From IMG/VR virus record IMGVR_UViG_3300025759_000160, positions 1 through 46,223 of that record: a DNA stretch of 46,223 nucleotides. One strand, given 5' to 3'. Position 1 is the first letter of the stretch, and every line of letters begins with the position of its first letter. The position numbers and the translations under genes were made by a program. The notes under the pieces are model-generated. The model was given only the letters and a program-made list of their open reading frames with translations. It was not told the origin of the DNA and did not search any database. Of this stretch, positions 1 to 6,716 are shown one piece after another. Source of the DNA: a virus.

Positions 1-88
1 TATTGTTTACAAATACTTTCACTTCTGCTCTTATTTCTTCAGCTATTTTCTTCTGTAAAGCTTTTTCTATTGCATTAGTGCTATTCAT
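1..88 (-). CDS. Partial small protein, 5' end only
   Basis: An open frame starts at ATG 88-86 on the minus strand and runs off the left edge, so only about 29 residues are visible. The visible part is charged and helical (MNSTNAIEKALQKK, then alternating E/K). Its ATG overlaps the stop of the preceding minus-strand gene in an ATGA arrangement, which argues for translational coupling and a real gene. No family is recognised and the C-terminus is unseen. Confidence 0.5.
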   Translation of the reverse strand, partial: MNSTNAIEKALQKKIAEEIRAEVKVFVNN

Positions 89-234
89 TTCTTTTTAGTT
101 TTTAAGTCGTTAAACGCTTTTTTCAACTGAGCGATTTCAGTTTGACACTTTCTTATTTGTACTTTGTTACCAGTTTGCTGATAGAATTGTGTCCAAGAGT
201 ACAGGTTTTCTAGTTGTTTCGTTATTTTATTCAT
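85..234 (-). CDS. Hypothetical 49-residue basic helical protein
   Basis: Forty-nine residues beginning MNKITKQLENLYSW and ending in a lysine-rich tail. The sequence suggests one or two amphipathic helices (LENLYSWTQFYQQ and TEIAQLKKAFNDLK) and no membrane segment. Start and stop each form an ATGA overlap with a neighbour, so it sits in a coupled chain of tiny minus-strand genes. No family is recognised. Its small size and position suggest an early or accessory phage gene, which is inference. Confidence 0.55.
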   Translation of the reverse strand: MNKITKQLENLYSWTQFYQQTGNKVQIRKCQTEIAQLKKAFNDLKTKKK

Positions 235-389
235 ATTACTCTATATATTTTAAGCATTTGATATACTACGTTTACCATTGCAGGTATCCATACGGATAGG
301 AAAACACCTGTCATTATTATGGCATATATTTTTAACATTTGCCATTCAACTGCTTTGTAACAGAATTTTATTATTGCTTGTTTAACCAT
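231..389 (-). CDS. Small single-pass membrane protein, 52 aa
   Basis: Fifty-two residues from MVKQAIIKFC. A hydrophobic stretch at about residues 19-40 (LKIYAIIMTGVFLSVWIPAM) would make one transmembrane helix, with short charged ends. The start overlaps the end of the upstream minus-strand gene by 8 bases and the stop overlaps the next ATG as ATGA, so it is likely co-translated. No family is recognised; it may act at the host inner membrane during early infection, but nothing proves this. Confidence 0.5.
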   Translation of the reverse strand: MVKQAIIKFCYKAVEWQMLKIYAIIMTGVFLSVWIPAMVNVVYQMLKIYRVI

Positions 390-636
390 TTTTATATTGT
401 TTTACTTTGGTTATAAACTCGTGTATTTCTTCGTTTGGAAAGGTAGCATACACCTCAGCTACCTTACTACATACGTACCAGTATGTAAAGTCTTTTTGTT
501 TAACAGCAAAGTCACTTAGTAATAATTCTTTAGATGAGTAACCGTAAGGAGATCTTTTGGTTGAGTAAACAGATAGTTTAATTTCACCTGTTGGATAGAT
601 ATTAGCTTTTAAGTTATTTGTTGTTATTAATTTCAT
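382..636 (-). CDS. Hypothetical protein, 84 aa
   Basis: The frame is open from an ATG at 693, but ATG 636 is preferred. It gives a natural N-terminus (MKLITTNNLKANIYPTGEIK), and bases 642-672 between the two ATGs are a copy of the repeated minus-strand regulatory motif. A GGA-containing stretch also precedes it. The protein has a beta-rich N-terminal half (TGEIKLSVYSTKR), an aromatic middle (FTYWYVCSKVAEVYATF) and a basic C-terminus. No family is recognised. If ATG 693 is used, the product is 103 residues and its first 19 codons are encoded by the motif. Confidence 0.55.
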   Translation of the reverse strand: MKLITTNNLKANIYPTGEIKLSVYSTKRSPYGYSSKELLLSDFAVKQKDFTYWYVCSKVAEVYATFPNEEIHEFITKVKQYKNG

Positions 637-641
637 GTTAT

Positions 642-672
642 TATTATCCTTTAGTAATCGTAATTTGTTTGT
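642..672 (-). promoter_or_regulatory. Minus-strand repeated promoter/operator-like motif, copy 1
   Basis: Read on the minus strand, this 31-base site has the shared layout ACAAA-N-TAA-N-TACGA, nine variable bases, then GATAATA. One base departs from consensus (AAA for TAA). It ends 5 bases before the preferred ATG at 636. If it is a promoter, the transcript would be nearly leaderless. Confidence 0.5.
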
Positions 673-673
673 A

Positions 674-934
674 TTATTTTTTATTTCTAACATAGTAATC
701 TATTAGAAAATCTTCAGTTTCATCTAGTGTTGACCAATATAGTTTAGCAGTTGTTGAATCTATTATTTCATTGTTAAGATCTTCTAAAACCCAACTTTTT
801 AAGTGTTGTACATTCTCAATTGACCATTCTATTTGTGAATTGCTATGTAAAATAGTTCCATCTCTTTTAATTTCATTTGGTTTTGGTAAAGACATGCTAC
901 TTAACATTCCTACCACTATCATTAGTTTATTCAT
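674..934 (-). CDS. Hypothetical protein with signal-peptide-like N-terminus, 86 aa
   Basis: Residues 1-17 (MNKLMIVVGMLSSMSLP) resemble a short hydrophobic export signal or membrane anchor after one lysine. The rest is acidic and aromatic (IEWSIENVQHLKSWVLED, DETEDFLIDYYVRNKK) with no known motif. It begins 2 bases after the stop of the 937-1095 gene, so the two are probably co-transcribed. Export or membrane association is inferred from composition only. Confidence 0.55.
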   Translation of the reverse strand: MNKLMIVVGMLSSMSLPKPNEIKRDGTILHSNSQIEWSIENVQHLKSWVLEDLNNEIIDSTTAKLYWSTLDETEDFLIDYYVRNKK

Positions 935-936
935 AG

Positions 937-1095
937 TTATACTTTGTTTACTTTATAAATACATTGAGTGATATCGATTCCTACTTCTTCAAGAAAGTCA
1001 ATGAAGTCATTAGTTAAGTTAGGTGAGTTATTGTATTGATAAGTAGTTTCACCATCAGGTAATGTTATTTCGAATTCAAAGTCAAAGTTATTCAT
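937..1095 (-). CDS. Hypothetical acidic protein, 52 aa
   Basis: Fifty-two residues from MNNFDFEFEITLPDGETTYQ. The pattern suggests two beta strands with a turn (EITLPDGETTYQY) followed by an acidic helix (NDFIDFLEEVGIDI). It lies about 90 bases downstream of the motif at 1187-1217 and just upstream of the 674-934 gene, so it may be first in its transcript. No family is recognised. Confidence 0.5.
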   Translation of the reverse strand: MNNFDFEFEITLPDGETTYQYNNSPNLTNDFIDFLEEVGIDITQCIYKVNKV

Positions 1096-1186
1096 AGTTA
1101 TTAGTTTAATTAGTTTGGTGGCACCAAGTGTTCGTATTATTTATAGACGCTAAAGTATGGTGATCAACTACGTCATTTGTTTATTA

Positions 1187-1217
1187 TATTATCTACGAGT
1201 TATCGTATTTATTTTGT
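1187..1217 (-). promoter_or_regulatory. Minus-strand repeated promoter/operator-like motif, copy 2
   Basis: A perfect match to ACAAA-N-TAA-N-TACGA, nine bases, GATAATA on the minus strand. It lies about 91 bases upstream of the ATG at 1095. GATAATA resembles a -10 hexamer region, and the upstream block could be the -35 or activator contact. The promoter role is inferred. Confidence 0.6.
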
Positions 1218-1298
1218 AAATAAGTCTTTTATTTGAGTTATTATTATTGTTATTACTACTATTGCTGCAAATGCTATTGGTGCTATTAGAAATATCAT
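1209..1298 (-). CDS. Possible 29-residue membrane peptide
   Basis: ATG 1298 opens a 29-residue frame, almost all hydrophobic (MIFLIAPIAFAAIVVIT) with a short charged tail (QIKDLFTK). This fits a single transmembrane helix. The last codons overlap the motif copy at 1187-1217. The frame is short and AT-rich, so coding is supported only by the clean hydrophobic-then-charged layout and the similar small genes around it. Confidence 0.3.
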   Translation of the reverse strand: MIFLIAPIAFAAIVVITIIITQIKDLFTK

Positions 1299-1410
1299 AT
1301 TTATTATTTTAAAAGGTGTATGTTAGTTTATTAGTTAATTTGTTTGATGAGGTATTACACTTGATTTCTCAATAACTTACATAGTTATATTAATTAGTAT
1401 TAATAGTGTA

Positions 1411-1460
1411 GTATGACAATAGCTTGTTAGAATATAAGAGTAACAGGCTACTGTCACATG
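1411..1460. repeat. Hairpin-forming repeat element, copy 1
   Basis: Arms 1414-1429 (TGACAATAGCTTGTTA) and 1441-1456 (TAACAGGCTACTGTCA) pair over 16 positions, with one G-T wobble and one mismatch, around an 11-base loop. It directly follows the stop of the minus-strand gene at 1465. No T-run follows on either strand, so it is not a classical intrinsic terminator. A related element lies at 2118-2165. Confidence 0.6.
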
Positions 1461-1464
1461 TTAC

Positions 1465-1701
1465 TTATGAGATTTCTGCTAAGTTTCTAGCGAAAGCTGG
1501 TACAGTATTAGAATTAGTATATGACTTGTATTCTTGAAAACACTTCATTGATTCAAACTTTTCTTGAAAAGTAGAGTATATTTCGTCATGATCATAAGTG
1601 AAAGTTTGATCTTTTTTATTTGTGAAAGTTATAATTGCATTTTCGCCAATTAGTGATTTTCTGATTACAAATCTTTTAGTTGTTAAGTTATTAGTTTTCA
1701 T
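1465..1701 (-). CDS. Hypothetical protein, 78 aa
   Basis: Seventy-eight residues from MKTNNLTTKRFVIRKSLIGE. The N-terminal half looks beta-stranded (RFVIRKSL, AIITFTNKKDQTFTYD) and the C-terminal half helical (YSTFQEKFESMKCFQEYK). It starts 42 bases downstream of the motif copy at 1744-1774, and the hairpin element at 1414-1456 follows its stop, so it may be a monocistronic unit. No family is recognised. Confidence 0.55.
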   Translation of the reverse strand: MKTNNLTTKRFVIRKSLIGENAIITFTNKKDQTFTYDHDEIYSTFQEKFESMKCFQEYKSYTNSNTVPAFARNLAEIS

Positions 1702-1743
1702 ATTTATTTATTTTATTTATTATTAATTTAGTTTAGTTATTAT

Positions 1744-1774
1744 TATTATCCAGTTTTAGTCGTAATTAGTTTGT
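1744..1774 (-). promoter_or_regulatory. Minus-strand repeated promoter/operator-like motif, copy 3
   Basis: A perfect match to the 31-base layout, with the same nine-base spacer length but different spacer bases from the other copies. It ends 42 bases upstream of the ATG at 1701, a sensible promoter-to-start distance. Confidence 0.6.
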
Positions 1775-1776
1775 AA

Positions 1777-1872
1777 TTATTTAATTATTAGTAATGTAAT
1801 GAAATAAGATATTAATATTGTTTGAGTTATTAATTGAATGTAATTTGATTTTATTTTATTTAAAGTATTCAT
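1777..1872 (-). CDS. Possible 31-residue hydrophobic peptide
   Basis: ATG 1872 opens a 31-residue frame (MNTLNKIKSNYIQLITQ, then a hydrophobic IL-rich tail). It could be one membrane helix with a short basic N-terminus. It starts 37 bases downstream of the motif copy at 1910-1940, which matches the spacing at the 1465-1701 gene and is the main support. The stretch is very AT-rich and the frame may be fortuitous. Confidence 0.3.
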   Translation of the reverse strand: MNTLNKIKSNYIQLITQTILISYFITLLIIK

Positions 1873-1909
1873 TTATTATTTTGTTTAGTTGTTAACTTAT
1901 TTACATTTA

Positions 1910-1940
1910 TATTATCCACATGTGGTCGTAGTTAGTTTGT
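1910..1940 (-). promoter_or_regulatory. Minus-strand repeated promoter/operator-like motif, copy 4
   Basis: A perfect match to the 31-base layout. It is the outermost copy, next to the divergent control region, and ends 37 bases upstream of the ATG at 1872. Its spacer contains the palindrome CCACATGTGG, which is not shared by the other copies. Confidence 0.6.
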
Positions 1941-2037
1941 ATAATATAATATACAATTAATCAACACAATATTATATTAAAAAAATGAGGGTATATAAAA
2001 TATTATATTAAAATATAAGGGGACCCGCAATAAAATA

Positions 2038-2069
2038 TTTGATTTTCATTTTATAACAAAATATAATTG
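2038..2069 (+). promoter_or_regulatory. Candidate Bacteroidota-type promoter for the plus operon
   Basis: TTTG at 2038-2041, twenty bases, then TATAATTG at 2062-2069 approximates the Bacteroidota primary sigma consensus (TTTG, about 19 bases, TAnnTTTG) with one mismatch in the -7 box. It lies about 215 bases upstream of the first plus-strand gene. The region is so AT-rich that a chance match is quite possible. Confidence 0.25.
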
Positions 2070-2117
2070 TGGGGGTGCTGTACTCCAGTCCACTATTTCT
2101 AATAACTTTTTTAAAAT

Positions 2118-2165
2118 AGTGACAATAGGCTACTAAATATATAGAATAACAGGCAAGTGTCACAC
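2118..2165. repeat. Hairpin repeat element, diverged copy 2
   Basis: This aligns to 1411-1460: it shares TGACAATAG at the left, a central ATATA-rich loop, TAACAGGC, and TGTCACA at the right. Only the outer six bases still pair perfectly (GTGACA 2119-2124 with TGTCAC 2158-2163). The inner stem has decayed or serves as sequence rather than structure. It lies in the control region ahead of the plus-strand genes. Confidence 0.5.
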
Positions 2166-2286
2166 TTTTGAAATGTAAAAACATAGTTTATCATGTAATA
2201 AACTAAATTATACGGAAAGGATATTTAGTGTATATTATAGCTGAACCGTATATATAAGTACTTATAAGAAAATAAACATAGAAAAC

Positions 2287-2934
2287 ATGGGAAAGTTAAA
2301 AGAATTTCGCAAAGAAAAAAAAGCCGCTCGTAAAATGAAACGTGCTGCTAAGAAAACAGCCAAAGCAGAAATGCTAAAAGGTAACATTTCTAGATCAGAA
2401 ATGAAAGAAAAAAAGAAAGCGGCAAGAAAATCTTTCAAGGACACTAAAAAAGGTTTAAAGAAAGAGCACAACGTAAAAGAAGTAAGAAAAACTAGAGCTA
2501 AAAAAGCTGCTAGAGTTGGCGCTGCTATAGCAACTGCTGGGAAATCAGAAACAGTAAGGAGAGCTGCTAAAAGTATTAAGAAAAATGCTCCAAAAGTTAA
2601 AAAAGCTGTAGCATCAGCAGTTAAGAAAAAAGTTGAAGGAGCAAAGAAAAAGATAAATAAGGCGGCAACTGCAGTAGCAGGAGCAACCGCACCTACTTCA
2701 ATGTATGGTAAAAAGGGTACTAGCATGTATGATGGACCAGGTGGACAAGAAACTCCTAAACTAGGAAGAATGTCTATGGGACCAGGTATGTATGGTAAAG
2801 GTTCTAAGATTTCTTACGGCAACTACTCTAAGCCTAACTATTCTAAAGGATCAGGAACACAACATAGTGGTTCACCATTCAATATGAGCTCTGCAAAGAT
2901 GATTCATAAACACATGAAGGGTAATAAAAAATAA
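2287..2934 (+). CDS. Lysine/arginine-rich probable virion protein, 215 aa
   Basis: Residues 1-140 are overwhelmingly K, R and A (GKLKEFRKEKKAARKMKRAA and similar blocks), likely a DNA- or RNA-binding helical region. The C-terminal 75 residues change to G/S/M/Y-rich with recurrent tyrosine motifs (SMYGKKGTSMYDG, GPGMYGKGS) and end in SPFNMSSAKMIHKHMKG. It is the first gene of the plus-strand operon, 5 bases ahead of the fibre-like gene. A histone-like or DNA-condensing virion role is inferred from composition. The PGMYG-type motif recurs in the 7838-8704 product. Confidence 0.75.
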   Translation: MGKLKEFRKEKKAARKMKRAAKKTAKAEMLKGNISRSEMKEKKKAARKSFKDTKKGLKKEHNVKEVRKTRAKKAARVGAAIATAGKSETVRRAAKSIKKNAPKVKKAVASAVKKKVEGAKKKINKAATAVAGATAPTSMYGKKGTSMYDGPGGQETPKLGRMSMGPGMYGKGSKISYGNYSKPNYSKGSGTQHSGSPFNMSSAKMIHKHMKGNKK

Positions 2935-2939
2935 ATAAA

Positions 2940-4412
2940 ATGGCTATAATATACACATATCCAAAGAAAAGTAATACTAATAGTACAGATTTAATATTAA
3001 TATCAGACTCAGGTGACGACAACCAAACTAAACAAGTAACAGTTGGAGTACTCAAAGAGTATATAAATGGAACATTTATTGACGGTAGTGGTACTACAAA
3101 TTATTTACCTATATTCACAGATTCTAACACGCTAGGTGATTCTATAATGTCTCAATCCGGGCAAAATTTAGTTATACCACAATATATTGAACATGAAGCA
3201 GACGATGGATCTAAATTTGGTTTTGACACTGATGATGGATTTTTAGTATATTTAGGTGGAACAGGCGCAACTGAAAGATTACAGCTGCAACCTAATTCTT
3301 TTTCTCTACGTGTTGGAGACTCGACAAAAATTAGTACTAATGCTACTAACGCAAGCTTATATTACGAGCCTAGTGGTACTAACACATCTCATATTACGTT
3401 GACATCGACAATAGACGGTTCTTTACTAAAAGGTGAAGTTGGTGTTAATCCAGGTAAACTTAGACTATATAATAGCTCTCAAAATGGGTATGTAGGTTTA
3501 AGAGGATCTACCACACAAGGTGCTACTGATTACACTTTAGAAATGCCTGCTACTATAGGTACAGCAAATCAAGTATTAAGATTACCTTCCACTCCAGGTG
3601 CTACTAGTGTATTAGAGTGGGGAGATATTTCAGGTTTACCAAGTGGAGCTGACACAGAGATGCAGTACAATAATGGTGGAAGTAGCTTTGGTGGGACTAC
3701 AGGTTTAGAATGGGACAATACCAATAACATACTATCTATAGAAACTAGATTTGAAGGGGATATTGACGGCGCTGTACTACAACAAGTATTAGTTAAAGAA
3801 CCAGGTGGCGTTAATAAAGGTGATGTAGTTTATATATCAGGCGGAACTGGTGACAACCCAGAAGTTAAAAAAGCACAAGCTAATTCAGCATCTACAATGG
3901 CAGCATTAGGTATTATGAAAGAAAATGTTGCTTTAGATACAGTTGGAGAATGTGTAACATCAGGTGAAATAACTGGATTAAACTTAACAGGCTTCGCAAC
4001 TGGAGATGAATTATTTGTTAGTGATATTACTGCTGGTGGATTACTTACATCGGCACCTACAGGCGAAGCTAACCTAATACAAAAAATAGGTAAAGTAATT
4101 AAAGGAGGCAGTGGTGGTGCTCTTACAGTGCTTGGTGCATTTAGAACTAATGCTACACCTAATTTAGATGAAGGTAGTATATTTATAGGAGATGCAACCA
4201 ACGAATCATCTACATTAGCAATAGGTGCTAGTGACACTGTTTTAACATCTGATGGTACAACGGCTTCTTGGGAAACGCCAAAGATAAGTGCTGGAACTAA
4301 AACAGCTACTTCTCTAGGTAAAGCCGGCGAACTATCTTTTGATTCTTCATACCTGTATGTTTGTATAAGTACAGACCAATGGAGACGAGTTGCAATAGGT
4401 CTTATTTCCTAA
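2940..4412 (+). CDS. Fibre/appendage-like virion protein, 490 aa
   Basis: A Gly/Thr/Ser/Asn-rich beta protein typical of phage fibres. The N-terminus (SNTNSTDLILISDSGDDNQT) looks like a short virion-attachment module followed by a bridge (TTNYLPIFTDSNTLGDS). Residues 274-397 form a beta-barrel-like domain (NKGDVVYISGGTG, ALGIMKENVAL, GKVIKGGSGGALTVLG) that recurs in the 739-residue fibre. The end (GELSFDSSYLYVCISTDQW) resembles the short C-terminal strand segment common on phage fibres. It probably binds the host surface or decorates the head. There are no catalytic motifs and no chaperone-cleavage site is recognised. Confidence 0.75.
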   Translation: MAIIYTYPKKSNTNSTDLILISDSGDDNQTKQVTVGVLKEYINGTFIDGSGTTNYLPIFTDSNTLGDSIMSQSGQNLVIPQYIEHEADDGSKFGFDTDDGFLVYLGGTGATERLQLQPNSFSLRVGDSTKISTNATNASLYYEPSGTNTSHITLTSTIDGSLLKGEVGVNPGKLRLYNSSQNGYVGLRGSTTQGATDYTLEMPATIGTANQVLRLPSTPGATSVLEWGDISGLPSGADTEMQYNNGGSSFGGTTGLEWDNTNNILSIETRFEGDIDGAVLQQVLVKEPGGVNKGDVVYISGGTGDNPEVKKAQANSASTMAALGIMKENVALDTVGECVTSGEITGLNLTGFATGDELFVSDITAGGLLTSAPTGEANLIQKIGKVIKGGSGGALTVLGAFRTNATPNLDEGSIFIGDATNESSTLAIGASDTVLTSDGTTASWETPKISAGTKTATSLGKAGELSFDSSYLYVCISTDQWRRVAIGLIS

Positions 4413-4442
4413 ATAACCGAATTATCAAGTGATAGTATATGT

Positions 4443-4574
4443 ATGAACTATTACGATGATACAAACCCTTTAATACTTGAACAATCAAACTCAATGGATC
4501 CATACATATTTGGATTTGCTTTAGGTGCGTTGTTCATTTTATTAATACATAAATACATATATAATAACCAATAA
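4443..4574 (+). CDS. Small single-pass membrane protein, 43 aa
   Basis: ATG 4443 gives a 43-residue frame. The N-terminus is acidic and polar (MNYYDDTNPLILEQ), followed by one hydrophobic helix at about residues 20-37 (PYIFGFALGALFILLIHK). It fills the gap between the fibre-like gene and the 4587 gene on the same strand. The single anchor with N-terminal acidic residues fits the small phage membrane proteins in this genome. Function unknown. Confidence 0.5.
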   Translation: MNYYDDTNPLILEQSNSMDPYIFGFALGALFILLIHKYIYNNQ

Positions 4575-4586
4575 AAATAAAAAACC

Positions 4587-4880
4587 ATGACTTTTTTATA
4601 CACCAGCAGTTTTAGAGCTGCTACACAACCCGATCAAACCGTGATCGACCATTGGAAACACATAGTAGAAAAGAGCAATTGGAGAATTGTTCAATTACCA
4701 AATGGGTTTTTTCAAACAGAATATAAACATCCTGAAGAAGATGACTGGATTGATGTTACTAGAAGAGAAACGATAGAAGGAGCTGAAGCTGCTATTGATG
4801 GATCTATAGAACATTATACGAAAAAACTAGAATTAATAACCCAACCCAAAGGACCAAAAGTAGTAAAAACCTTTGAGTAA
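4587..4880 (+). CDS. Conserved-looking hypothetical phage protein, 97 aa
   Basis: Ninety-seven residues with a W-rich, mixed alpha/beta pattern: HWKHIVEKSNWRIVQLPNGF, then an acidic loop (PEEDDWIDVTRRETIE), then a helix (GAEAAIDGSIEHYTKKLEL) and a tail PKVVKTFE. The middle resembles a small beta sheet that could bind a partner. Genes of this type occur next to phage structural genes in marine metagenomic phages, from memory. No enzymatic motif is seen. It lies 32 bases before groEL and may be co-transcribed with it. Confidence 0.65.
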   Translation: MTFLYTSSFRAATQPDQTVIDHWKHIVEKSNWRIVQLPNGFFQTEYKHPEEDDWIDVTRRETIEGAEAAIDGSIEHYTKKLELITQPKGPKVVKTFE

Positions 4881-4912
4881 GTATTAAAACAAATCATATT
4901 AAATTAAATTAA

Positions 4913-6472
4913 ATGGAAGAAATACAGTTAGTAAAAGAACTGGCCTTTGGCGATTCAGCTAGGGGTCAGATTCTAACTGGTGTTGAGAAGTTAACTAACG
5001 CAGTTAGTTCAACATTAGGCGCTAGTGGAAAATGCGTTATACTTGAAGATAGAAACGGAAAACCAATAATAACTAAAGACGGTGTAACAGTTGCGAATGC
5101 TGTTATATTAAGAGATCCTTTACAAAATATAGGTGCCACATTGTTAAAAGAAGCTGCTCAAAGAACAGTTAGAGATGCTGGTGATGGAACTACTACAGCT
5201 ACAGTTCTAGCTAAAGCAATAATAGACGAAGCTAATAAACATAGTGAGTTAGACACTTTAAGAGAAATAAAGAATGGAATAAGTGTAGGCGTAGAAAATG
5301 TTATAAAATACTTAAGCAAGTCTAGTAAAAAGGTAAGTGGAAAGAAAATAGATCAAGTCGCATCGATATCCGCTAACAACGACGATGAATTAGGTAAGCT
5401 AATAGGAAATGCTTTTAAAAAAGTAGATGAAACAGGAGTTGTGATGATGCAGGTAAATGACAAACCTGTAACATCTATAGAAGTTATAGAAGGTTTTCAA
5501 TATGATAAACCTTTTAAAAATGCTAACTTCATAACTAATAAAGAGAATAATACAGCTGAACTTGATAAACCATACGTTCTAGTAGTAGAAAGCAAGATTG
5601 AGAACATAAGAAAAATTCAACCAGTATTAGAGTATGTTATTAAAAATAATCTACCATTACTTATAATAGCAGATGTTGACCAGCAAGTAGAATCAGCATT
5701 AGCTATGAACAAGCTTAAAGGCAACATAAGAGTTAGCATAATCGATGCTCCAACGTATGGAATAAATAGAAAAGAAATACTACAAGATATATGTTCTGTA
5801 ACAGGAGCTACTTTAATAAACGAAGGCTTGGGAGATGATATGGATTTAATATCTCGTGACCATTTAGGTAGATGTGAAAAAGTTGTTTCAAACAATGTTA
5901 ATACCACGTTAACTGTTAATCTTGAAAACAACGAAGAAGTTAAAAGCACTATCTCTATGATAGAGAAAAGTATTAAAGAAGCTAACACACCTGAAATGGT
6001 TGTTAGACTAGAAAAAAGATTAGCTAAATTAAAAGCTAAGGTTGCTGTTATAAAAGTAGGTGCTAACTCAGAAGTTGAGTTAAAAGAAAAGAAAGATAGA
6101 GTTGAAGATGCTATTTGTGCTACTAAAGCCGCGATTAAAGAAGGTATAGTGCCAGGTGGTGGTATTGCGTTATTAAACGCAGCGCAAAACTTAAAACCTA
6201 AAAGTATAGGTGAAGAAGTATTATATTGTGCTATAAAAAAACCTTACGAAATTATATTGCAAAATGCTGGTGTAAGCTTAGATGATACACCTGAAAAGTT
6301 AGGGCAAGGATTAAATGTGGTTACAGGAGAAACGGTTGATATGGTTAAAGCCGGAATTATAGATCCTTTGTTAGTTACTAAAAGCGCTTTGCGAAACGCG
6401 GCTTCAGTAGCTAAAACTATTTTATCTACAGATTGTGTAATTAATAATATTAGACATGAAGGCAATAGGTAA
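4913..6472 (+). CDS. groEL: Phage-encoded chaperonin GroEL (Hsp60)
   Basis: At 519 residues it covers the whole group I chaperonin (about 545 in bacteria), with a shortened C-terminus and no GGM tail. ATP-site residues are intact: ITKDGVTV with D56, GDGTTTATVLA with D91, and the catalytic aspartate D399 in RVEDAICATK, followed by VPGGGIALL. The apical segment aligns through PYVLVVESKIENIRKIQPVL and PLLIIADVDQQVESALAMNK. It should assemble as an ATP-driven folding ring, probably for capsid or tail proteins, working with the overlapping groES. It is divergent from bacterial copies in the intermediate and apical regions, so this is not a recent host pickup. Confidence 0.96.
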   Translation: MEEIQLVKELAFGDSARGQILTGVEKLTNAVSSTLGASGKCVILEDRNGKPIITKDGVTVANAVILRDPLQNIGATLLKEAAQRTVRDAGDGTTTATVLAKAIIDEANKHSELDTLREIKNGISVGVENVIKYLSKSSKKVSGKKIDQVASISANNDDELGKLIGNAFKKVDETGVVMMQVNDKPVTSIEVIEGFQYDKPFKNANFITNKENNTAELDKPYVLVVESKIENIRKIQPVLEYVIKNNLPLLIIADVDQQVESALAMNKLKGNIRVSIIDAPTYGINRKEILQDICSVTGATLINEGLGDDMDLISRDHLGRCEKVVSNNVNTTLTVNLENNEEVKSTISMIEKSIKEANTPEMVVRLEKRLAKLKAKVAVIKVGANSEVELKEKKDRVEDAICATKAAIKEGIVPGGGIALLNAAQNLKPKSIGEEVLYCAIKKPYEIILQNAGVSLDDTPEKLGQGLNVVTGETVDMVKAGIIDPLLVTKSALRNAASVAKTILSTDCVINNIRHEGNR

Positions 6473-6716
6473 ATATATAGTAATAAATCCTATAAAAGAG
6501 GTTAGTAATAAAACTGAAGGTGGTTTATTACTAGCAGAATCTCACAGAGAAGATATAAGATACAGACGTGCTAAGGTTGTAAAACCTGGCACGGATGTAA
6601 AATCATTAAAAGTAAATGATGAGATTTATTATGATAGAAATTCTGGATTCAATATAGACATTGAAGGTAAGAATTATAAAATTATAAAAGAATTTGACGT
6701 AGTAATAGTATTATGA
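6456..6716 (+). CDS. groES: Phage-encoded co-chaperonin GroES (Hsp10)
   Basis: Eighty-six residues, close to the bacterial size of about 97. The fold signature is clear: MKAIGKYIVINPIKE, a mobile loop with GGLLL at residues 22-26 (the hydrophobic tripeptide that docks on GroEL), AKVVKPG, LKVNDEIYYD and a final strand FDVVIVL. The roof loop (RNSGFNIDIEGK) is retained. The ATG lies inside the end of groEL (17-base overlap), so the order is groEL-groES, the reverse of the usual bacterial operon. The stop overlaps the next start as ATGA. It should cap the phage GroEL ring. Confidence 0.93.
   Translation: MKAIGKYIVINPIKEVSNKTEGGLLLAESHREDIRYRRAKVVKPGTDVKSLKVNDEIYYDRNSGFNIDIEGKNYKIIKEFDVVIVL

Larger units (their letters stand above)
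1941..2286. promoter_or_regulatory. AT-rich divergent control region
   Basis: About 346 bases without a credible gene separate the minus-strand block from the plus-strand operon. It holds A/T tracts, a GGGGACCC cluster near 2020, the hairpin repeat copy at 2118-2165, and a 7-base inverted repeat TATACGG (2209-2215) / CCGTATA (2246-2252) in the likely leader of the first plus gene. Late promoters should lie here; an origin is also possible but has no specific support. Confidence 0.5.

Noticed and set aside
1114-1126. 13-base palindrome TTGGTGGCACCAA
   Set aside because: A clear palindrome, but single and isolated; it lacks a T-run or repeat partners, so no function is claimed.
2262-2726. 154-codon hydrophobic minus-strand frame
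   Set aside because: It is the antisense of the lysine/arginine-rich gene at 2287; A-rich codons on one strand read as F/L/S on the other.
3830-4237. 135-codon minus-strand frame
   Set aside because: Opposite the fibre gene; no independent leader or motif.
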